Shown: in pieces, positions 7,701 through 11,431 of the stretch | How the letters are laid out: every line of letters begins with the position of its first letter | Position numbering within the stretch: the stretch's first letter is position 1 | NCBI GenBank assembly: GCA_025924775.1 | Contig: JAICHS010000055.1 | Coordinates: 1 to 11,431, forward strand | Source of the DNA: Rhodanobacteraceae bacterium | GTDB taxonomy: Bacteria; Pseudomonadota; Gammaproteobacteria; Xanthomonadales; Rhodanobacteraceae | DNA length: 11,431 nucleotides | Reading direction: 5' to 3' | Program-made: the position numbers and the translations under genes | The notes under the pieces: generated by a model | What the model was told of the DNA's origin: nothing | Database searches by the model: none | The model's input: only the letters and a program-made list of their open reading frames with translations

Positions 7701-8204
7701 TCAGCCTGCGTGGCGCCGTTGCTTTTCCAGCTTGCGCAGCAGCAACGTACGTTTCAGCGGCGACAGGTAATCGACGAACACCTTGCCGACCAGGTGATCC
7801 ATCTCGTGCTGGACGCACACCGCCAGCAGGCCGTCGGTTTCCAGCTCGAACGGCTTGCCGGTGACGTCCTGCGCCCGCACGCGGACCCAGTCCTTGCGCT
7901 CGACGTCGGCATACACGCCGGGGAACGACAGGCAGCCTTCCTGGCACACTTCGGTGCCGCGGGCTTCCAGCAATTCCGGATTCACGAATATCCGCGGATC
8001 GTCGTGGGCTTCGGATACATCCAGCACCAGCAGCCGCCGCTGCACGTTCACCTGGGTGGCGGCAAGGCCGATGCCAGGCGCTGCGTACATGGTTTCCAGC
8101 ATGTCGTCGGCCAGGCGCGCCAGGGCCGCATCGAAGGTCTCGACCGGGTGCGCCTTCAGGCGCAGGCGCGGGTCGGGAAATTCCAGAATGTCGAGTTTGG
8201 ACAT
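7701..8204 (-). CDS. def: Peptide deformylase
   Basis: A 167-residue iron metalloprotease-type enzyme that removes the formyl group from nascent protein N-termini, the partner step to Fmt. All three motifs are intact: GIGLAATQV (44-52), EGCLSFPGV (89-97, metal ligand Cys91) and QHEMDHLVGKVF (132-143, ligands His133 and His137, catalytic Glu134). These match Cys90/His132/Glu133/His136 in E. coli with an offset of one. Length is normal for a type 1 bacterial deformylase. ATG 8204 begins the usual MSKLDILEFPDPRLR-type N-terminus; no clear Shine-Dalgarno is seen. It is the first gene of the minus-strand operon and divergent from tsaP. Confidence 0.98.
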   Translation of the reverse strand: MSKLDILEFPDPRLRLKAHPVETFDAALARLADDMLETMYAAPGIGLAATQVNVQRRLLVLDVSEAHDDPRIFVNPELLEARGTEVCQEGCLSFPGVYADVERKDWVRVRAQDVTGKPFELETDGLLAVCVQHEMDHLVGKVFVDYLSPLKRTLLLRKLEKQRRHAG

Positions 8205-8405
8205 GGCGTGGGTTGCAGGCGGGGCATGCAGGTTAAATGGGGTCGCGCTGCAGCATTTTCACGCGATTTTGCATAGCGTAGCAGCGGTATCGCCGTGTTC
8301 GGCGGTTTCGTCCACCCCGTCACCAAATGTGAAATTTTCGCTTGCCGCCGTCCACCATTCGGGTACACTCGGCCAAACTCGTGGGGGATCGGGGGATTGC
8401 CGGTC
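8205..8405. promoter_or_regulatory. Divergent control region between def and tsaP
   Basis: This 201-bp gap must hold promoters for both directions. For tsaP a candidate is listed separately. For def, the minus strand offers TTTAAC (8237-8232) with a weak GTGAAA about 19 bp upstream (8262-8257), below what I would call a confident promoter. A small hairpin CGCCG-tgtt-CGGCG lies at 8291-8304, and a short AT-rich patch (around 8324-8339) just upstream of the tsaP candidate. No ORF here looks real. Confidence 0.5.
8342..8369 (+). promoter_or_regulatory. Candidate sigma-70 type promoter of tsaP
   Basis: TTGCCG (8342-8347) and TACACT (8364-8369), separated by 16 bp, each match four of six consensus bases. 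An AT-rich stretch lies immediately upstream. Transcription would start near 8376, leaving a leader of about 30 bases before ATG 8406 that contains a purine-rich GGGGGA (8391-8396) as a possible ribosome site. Confidence 0.5.
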
Positions 8406-9524
8406 ATGTTTAAGAAACTGCTTGCGCTGAGCGCGGGTCTGTTGATCACGTTCGCAGCCTACGCGGCCGGCGCCCAGCTGCGTGCCGACCATCCGCACAC
8501 CTACGTGGTGAAGAAGGGCGACACCTTGTGGGGTATTTCTGCGCGCTTCCTGCAGAAACCATGGCTGTGGCCGGAGATCTGGGACGTCAACCAGCAAGTT
8601 TACAACCCGCATCGCATTTACCCCGGTGACGTGCTGAACCTCGATGTGAATGGCCTGCGCGTGGCCAAGCGTGCCACGGTCCAGGCCAATCCGATTCCGA
8701 CGGTGCCGCTGTCCGCGATCGAGCCGTTCCTGAAGGACTTCCGGGTCATGACGGCGGCGCAGCTGCAGCAGACGCCGTACGTGGTCGCGGTGGAGGAAAA
8801 CGAGCCGCGCGCCACCGAGGGCATGAACCTGTACGTGCGCAGGTTGCCCGCGGCCAGCGTCGGCCAGCGCTTCGCCGTCGTGCGTCCCACCCACGTGTTC
8901 CGCCAGTTCAACGAAGGTGGGCGGATGGACGATGTCGGCCACATGGTCGACAGCAACGTGGACCTCGCGCCTGGCCCGTGGCAGGAAGACTTCCGCAACG
9001 ACGGCCACTTCGGCCGGGGCGCGGAGATCGGCACCGAGGTACGCGTGATCGGCACCGCGCAGATGCTGAAGAGCGGCGATCCGGCCACGCTGCTGCTGAC
9101 CAACGCCAGCATGGAGATCCGCGCCGGCGACCGCCTGTTGCCGGTCGATGACACCCCGTACGATTTCACCTACTACCCGCATGCGCCGCGCCGCGCGCCG
9201 GCCAACGCCTACATCGTGGCGTTGTCCAATGGCTATGACGGCATTTCAGTGCAGGGGCCGATGGATGTGGTGGCGTTGAACGTCGGCAGCGCCGAGGGCG
9301 TGGACAATGGCACGACGTTCGCGATCTACCAACCCGGCGACACGGTGACCGATCTGGTCCAGGGCAACACCGACCGGCGCGAATTCGGGCCCAAGGTGAA
9401 GCTGCCCAGCGAGTTCGTCGGCCACGTGATGGTGTTCCGCACCTTCGACCACGTCAGCTACGGTCTCGTGATGGACGGCATCCGGCCGGTGAAGGTGAAG
9501 GACGCCATCCGCGCGCCCCAGTAG
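8406..9524 (+). CDS. tsaP: LysM protein, TsaP-like type IV pilus secretin-associated anchor
   Basis: A 372-residue exported protein. Residues 1-22 form a signal peptide (FKKLLALSAGLLITFAAYA, cleavage probably after AYA). A LysM peptidoglycan-binding domain follows at about 31-80 (HTYVVKKGDTLWGISARF at 31-48, then NPHRIYPGDVLNL at 67-79), with the Trp-rich insert PWLWPEIWDVN typical of this subgroup. The remaining ~290 residues are a soluble periplasmic region with FlgT-C-like character. In Pseudomonas and Neisseria, TsaP has this signal-LysM-C-domain layout and ties the PilQ secretin ring to the cell wall. The P. aeruginosa gene (PA0020) also sits beside def-fmt-rsmB, as here. ATG 8406 is chosen because the signal peptide starts there; the frame is open upstream. 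The family is clear; the TsaP identity rests on layout and synteny. Confidence 0.78.
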   Translation: MFKKLLALSAGLLITFAAYAAGAQLRADHPHTYVVKKGDTLWGISARFLQKPWLWPEIWDVNQQVYNPHRIYPGDVLNLDVNGLRVAKRATVQANPIPTVPLSAIEPFLKDFRVMTAAQLQQTPYVVAVEENEPRATEGMNLYVRRLPAASVGQRFAVVRPTHVFRQFNEGGRMDDVGHMVDSNVDLAPGPWQEDFRNDGHFGRGAEIGTEVRVIGTAQMLKSGDPATLLLTNASMEIRAGDRLLPVDDTPYDFTYYPHAPRRAPANAYIVALSNGYDGISVQGPMDVVALNVGSAEGVDNGTTFAIYQPGDTVTDLVQGNTDRREFGPKVKLPSEFVGHVMVFRTFDHVSYGLVMDGIRPVKVKDAIRAPQ

Positions 9525-9644
9525 TCTCGCAGGCAAGGCGAGCCACCATGGCGACGCCCCGGCCCGGTCTCACTGGCCGGGCACACACCCGAATGTGCGA
9601 TGCGCTGCAACGCCGCGCGCGGGCATTCGGACTTGCCCTACACG

Positions 9645-9668
9645 ACGGCGCGGCTTGGTCCGCGCCGT
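9645..9668 (+). repeat. Perfect 9-bp inverted repeat upstream of dprA
   Basis: Arms 9645-9653 and 9660-9668 are exact complements around the loop CTTGGT. The stem has eight G:C pairs and ends 30 bp before the dprA ATG. It could end tsaP transcription without a T tract, protect an mRNA end, or be an operator. Confidence 0.6.
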
Positions 9669-9686
9669 GCACGTAGCGGCCGCACC

Positions 9687-9692
9687 TAAACT
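9687..9692 (+). promoter_or_regulatory. Candidate -10 box TAAACT placing dprA transcript start at its ATG
   Basis: TAAACT ends six bases before ATG 9699 and fits the TAnnnT pattern. No -35 match is seen at normal spacing and no usable Shine-Dalgarno is present (GGTGG is one base from the ATG). If active, it would give a leaderless mRNA. Confidence 0.3.
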
Positions 9693-9698
9693 GGTGGC

Positions 9699-10829
9699 AT
9701 GGACGAGCGTGACGAGCTGCTGGCCTGGTTGACCCTGTTGCGTGCGCCCGGGCTGGGTAGCGCGGGCTTGCGCGCATTGCTGCAGCAGGCCGGGTCCGCG
9801 CGGGCAGCCTGTGCCGATCGGCGGTTGCGCCAACGCGCGGGACTGGCGCCCGCCGCCCAGGGCTGGATCGACCATCCCGACGCGGAACGCCTGGAGGCCG
9901 ACCTCGCCTGGCTGGCGCGGCCAAACCACCGATTGCTGCGCTACGACGAAGCCGATTTTCCACCCCAGCTGGAGGCGATTCCGCAGCCGCCGGCCGCGCT
10001 GTTCGTCGCGGGCGATCCCGCGGCGCTGCTGGGTCCACAGGCGGCGATCGTGGGGGCGCGCAGTGCCAGTGCCCAAGGTCTTGCCATCGCCCGCGACTTC
10101 GCGCGGACGCTGTCGCGATCAGGGCTGACGATCACCAGCGGGATGGCCGACGGCATCGACGGCGCGGCGCACGCCGCCGCGCTGGAATCCGGAGGCCGGA
10201 CCGTGGCCGTGGTGGGTACCGGTCCCGATCTGGTGTATCCACGCAAGCACCGTGAATTGGCAGGCAAAATTGCAGAACACGGTGCGATCGTCAGCGAATT
10301 CATGCCCGGTACCGAGGCGCGACCCGATCACTTTCCACGCCGCAACCGGCTGATCGCGGGGTTGGCGCTGGGCACGCTGGTGGTAGAGGCGGGGCTGCAG
10401 TCGGGCTCGCTGATCACCGCGCGGCTGGCGGCGGAAGCGGGTCGCGAGGTGTTTGCCTTGCCGGGGTCCATCCACAATCCGCTGGCCAAGGGCTGCCATC
10501 GTCTGATCCGCGACGGGGCGCGGCTGGTGGAGACGGCAGCCGAGATCATCGAGGCGTTGGCGCCGGCCGCGCAGGCGCAGGGTGCTGGCTTGCGCGCGAG
10601 GCTGGACGAGGCCTCCGCGGCCCCGGCGCCGGCGCTGGAAACGAGGTCGCAGGATCCGGATTATGCGTTGCTGCTGGCGGCACTGGGCGACGCGCCAGCC
10701 AGCCTGGACGAGTTGGCAGGCCGCACCGGGCTGGCCCCCGCGGCGCTGTCCTCGATGTTGTTGTTGCTGGAACTGGAAGGCGAAATCGCGCCCGCCGTCA
10801 ACGGTCGCTGGCAGCGGTTGCGGCACTGA
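9699..10829 (+). CDS. dprA: DNA-processing protein DprA (Smf)
   Basis: A 376-residue protein that binds incoming single-stranded DNA in the cytoplasm during natural transformation and loads RecA on it. Residues 1-75 form the N-terminal SAM-like/HhH region (LRAPGLGSAGLRALL, 14-28). The extended Rossmann domain (about 78-285) carries AAIVGARSASAQG (115-127), SGMADGIDGAAHAAAL (147-162), FPRRNRLIAGLALG (212-225) and SGSLITARLAAEAGREVFAL (235-254), all core family motifs. An alanine-rich linker (286-318) leads to a C-terminal winged-helix domain (about 320-372, LDELAGRTGLAPAALSSMLL). Length is normal and all domains are intact. It lies 174 bp downstream of tsaP on the same strand; no clear Shine-Dalgarno precedes ATG 9699. 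Confidence 0.96.
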   Translation: MDERDELLAWLTLLRAPGLGSAGLRALLQQAGSARAACADRRLRQRAGLAPAAQGWIDHPDAERLEADLAWLARPNHRLLRYDEADFPPQLEAIPQPPAALFVAGDPAALLGPQAAIVGARSASAQGLAIARDFARTLSRSGLTITSGMADGIDGAAHAAALESGGRTVAVVGTGPDLVYPRKHRELAGKIAEHGAIVSEFMPGTEARPDHFPRRNRLIAGLALGTLVVEAGLQSGSLITARLAAEAGREVFALPGSIHNPLAKGCHRLIRDGARLVETAAEIIEALAPAAQAQGAGLRARLDEASAAPAPALETRSQDPDYALLLAALGDAPASLDELAGRTGLAPAALSSMLLLLELEGEIAPAVNGRWQRLRH

Positions 10830-10902
10830 ATGCGACAGCACGCACCGCCGCCGGGTGCGGACGGAGGGCACGGGAAGCGCTGCCCGCCACGGGCGCATGG
10901 AC

Positions 10903-10916
10903 GGCCGCCGGCGGCC
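10903..10916. repeat. 14-bp perfect GC palindrome after dprA
   Basis: GGCCGCCGGCGGCC reads the same on both strands, 73 bp after the dprA stop. With flanking bases it can extend to a one-bulge stem at 10901-10919. No T tract follows, so a terminator role is only a possibility. Confidence 0.5.
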
Positions 10917-10954
10917 CGTTGGATCGACATAACACGTTGAAGTGGATGTGTTTT

Positions 10955-11012
10955 CAGTTCGCGGGTCACGAGCTATTTTCAAGCCCTTGCGGGCTGCGAC
11001 CCGCGCAAACTG
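10955..11012. repeat. Compound inverted repeat, candidate structured RNA or REP-like element
   Basis: Left arm 10955-10967 pairs with right arm 10998-11012 in 13 base pairs interrupted only by a two-base bulge (11006-11007). Inside, AGCCC-TTGC-GGGCT forms a second stem (10982-10995). The inner single-stranded part (10968-10981) is AT-richer. No T tract follows on either strand, so it is not an intrinsic terminator. I do not recognise an RNA family. Confidence 0.5.
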
Positions 11013-11137
11013 AACGAAATGTTCGCGTCCCGATTGAAGGATGGAGGGTGCGCCGGGGTTCCGTTTGCCGGGCCCCGCCCCGATCATAGGCACGGGCCGA
11101 CGCGCAGCGACGCGGGCCCAGTCCGGCGATGGCGTGC

Positions 11138-11177
11138 TTGACACGACCACCCCTCGCATGCGTTCACTATATATAAG
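11138..11177 (+). promoter_or_regulatory. topA: topA promoter-like region (TTGACA and TATATATAAG)
   Basis: A perfect TTGACA (11138-11143) and the AT island TATATATAAG (11168-11177) lie in otherwise GC-rich DNA just before topA. The spacing between TTGACA and the AT island is at least 24 bp, longer than a normal promoter. Either the -10 is the poorer CACTAT (11165-11170, spacing 21) or the AT island acts without this -35. The bases after the island are GGGGCGG, a GC-rich discriminator of the kind found at promoters sensitive to supercoiling or the stringent response. Confidence 0.4.
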
Positions 11178-11195
11178 GGGCGGCCCGTGCCGCCC
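11178..11195 (+). repeat. Leader hairpin abutting the upstream topA ATG
   Basis: GGGCGG (11178-11183) and CCGCCC (11190-11195) form a perfect six-pair stem with loop CCCGTG. It ends immediately before an in-frame ATG at 11196, which would hinder initiation there and is compatible with use of ATG 11214. Confidence 0.5.
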
Positions 11196-11213
11196 ATGGA
11201 TTTCGTCCAAGAC

Positions 11214-11431
11214 ATGGCCAAAAACCTTCTCATCGTCGAGTCGCCCGCCAAGGCCAAGACGATCAACAAATACCTCGGCGCGGACTTCAAGGTGCTGGCT
11301 TCGTACGGACACGTGCGCGACCTGGTGCCGAAAGAGGGCGCGGTCGACGTCGACCACGACTTCAAGATGGACTACGCGTTGATCGACAAGAACATCAAGC
11401 ACGTCGACGACATCGCCAAGGCCGCCAAGGT
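11214..11431 (+). CDS. topA: DNA topoisomerase I, N-terminal part (runs off window)
   Basis: The first 72 codons of type IA topoisomerase, which relaxes negative supercoils. The Toprim domain start is unmistakable: MAKNLLIVESPAKAKTINKY (1-20), with the metal-site Glu9, then VLASYGHVRDLVPKEGAV (27-44). The remainder, including the active-site tyrosine, is outside. ATG 11214 aligns with the usual family start; an in-frame ATG at 11196 would add six residues (MDFVQD) but abuts a stable hairpin. Neither start has a good Shine-Dalgarno. The upstream AT-rich promoter-like stretch followed by a GC-rich discriminator would suit control by supercoiling, which is known for topA in other bacteria and is inference here. 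Confidence 0.96.
   Translation, partial: MAKNLLIVESPAKAKTINKYLGADFKVLASYGHVRDLVPKEGAVDVDHDFKMDYALIDKNIKHVDDIAKAAK

Larger units (their letters stand above)
9525..9698. other. tsaP-dprA intergenic region with three hairpins
   Basis: This 174-bp gap holds no credible gene. Three stem-loops are visible: GCCCGG/CCGGGC with a nine-base loop (9562-9582), GCACA/TGTGC (9581-9598, sharing bases with the first), and a perfect nine-pair stem ACGGCGCGG/CCGCGCCGT with a six-base loop (9645-9668). None is followed by a T tract, so a standard intrinsic terminator is not supported. Confidence 0.55.
10830..11213. other. dprA-topA intergenic region, structured, no gene
   Basis: No reading frame in these 384 bp looks like a protein; in particular there is no smg/DUF494 gene, which needs roughly 470 bp. 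Visible structures are: GCCCG/CGGGC (10882-10894); a perfect 14-bp palindrome GGCCGCCGGCGGCC (10903-10916); AACAC/GTGTT (10931-10952); a compound hairpin (10955-11012); GAAC/GTTC (11012-11024); and the topA promoter-like region with a leader hairpin. The stretch 10925-11024 is less GC-rich than its surroundings. Confidence 0.6.

Noticed and set aside
6744..8276. A 510-codon plus-strand frame opposite fmt and def
   Set aside because: Antisense to two enzymes whose catalytic motifs are complete; no recognisable domain.
9562..9582. Intrinsic terminator of tsaP
   Set aside because: The stem-loop is real, but no T tract follows, so I list the hairpin without calling a terminator.
10955..11012. 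Known riboswitch or intrinsic terminator before topA
   Set aside because: The stems do not match any riboswitch core I can recall and no T tract follows on either strand; kept only as an unexplained structured element.
10119..11402. A 427-codon minus-strand frame opposite dprA and topA
   Set aside because: Shadow frame crossing dprA, the intergenic region and topA; composition is unlike a real protein and it has no motif.

Overview
The window is GC-rich and gene-dense and comes from a bacterial chromosome. Gene order and protein sequence suggest a gammaproteobacterium of the Xanthomonadales/Lysobacterales type (Rhodanobacteraceae-like is my best guess). The main argument is the block def-fmt-rsmB divergent from a TsaP-like LysM gene followed by dprA, then topA. 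That order is shared, from memory, by Pseudomonas and Xanthomonas relatives. I recognise no mobile element, CRISPR array, tRNA or rRNA.

Left part (1-3673): an envelope glycan cluster. Two tandem paralogous family 9 glycosyltransferases lie on the minus strand (1-650, cut by the window edge, and 693-1796). They are divergent from a family 2 glycosyltransferase of the WaaE/KdtX type on the plus strand (1899-2666). That gene converges on a family 4 type glycosyltransferase (2663-3673, minus) with a 4-base overlap of the stop codons.

Middle (2663-8204, minus strand): five tightly packed genes read def -> fmt -> rsmB -> family 39 membrane glycosyltransferase -> family 4 glycosyltransferase. Junctions are 6 bp, a 4-bp ATGA overlap, 22 bp and 10 bp, so one transcript could carry N-terminal formyl-Met processing, 16S rRNA methylation and two sugar transferases.

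Right part (8205-11431, plus strand): a 201-bp divergent control region, then tsaP (peptidoglycan anchor of the type IV pilus secretin), dprA (RecA loader for transforming DNA) and the first 72 codons of topA. The gaps before dprA (174 bp) and before topA (384 bp) hold several GC-rich hairpins. One is an interrupted 13-bp stem enclosing a smaller hairpin, with no T tract, that no gene explains. The small smg/DUF494 gene that I remember between dprA and topA in relatives is not there.

Most of the window is ordinary housekeeping and LPS-type glycan biosynthesis. I see no clear new system. The best leads are the structured dprA-topA intergenic element, the fusion of a glycan pair onto the def-fmt-rsmB operon, and the tandem GT9 pair with an unusual donor-loop residue.
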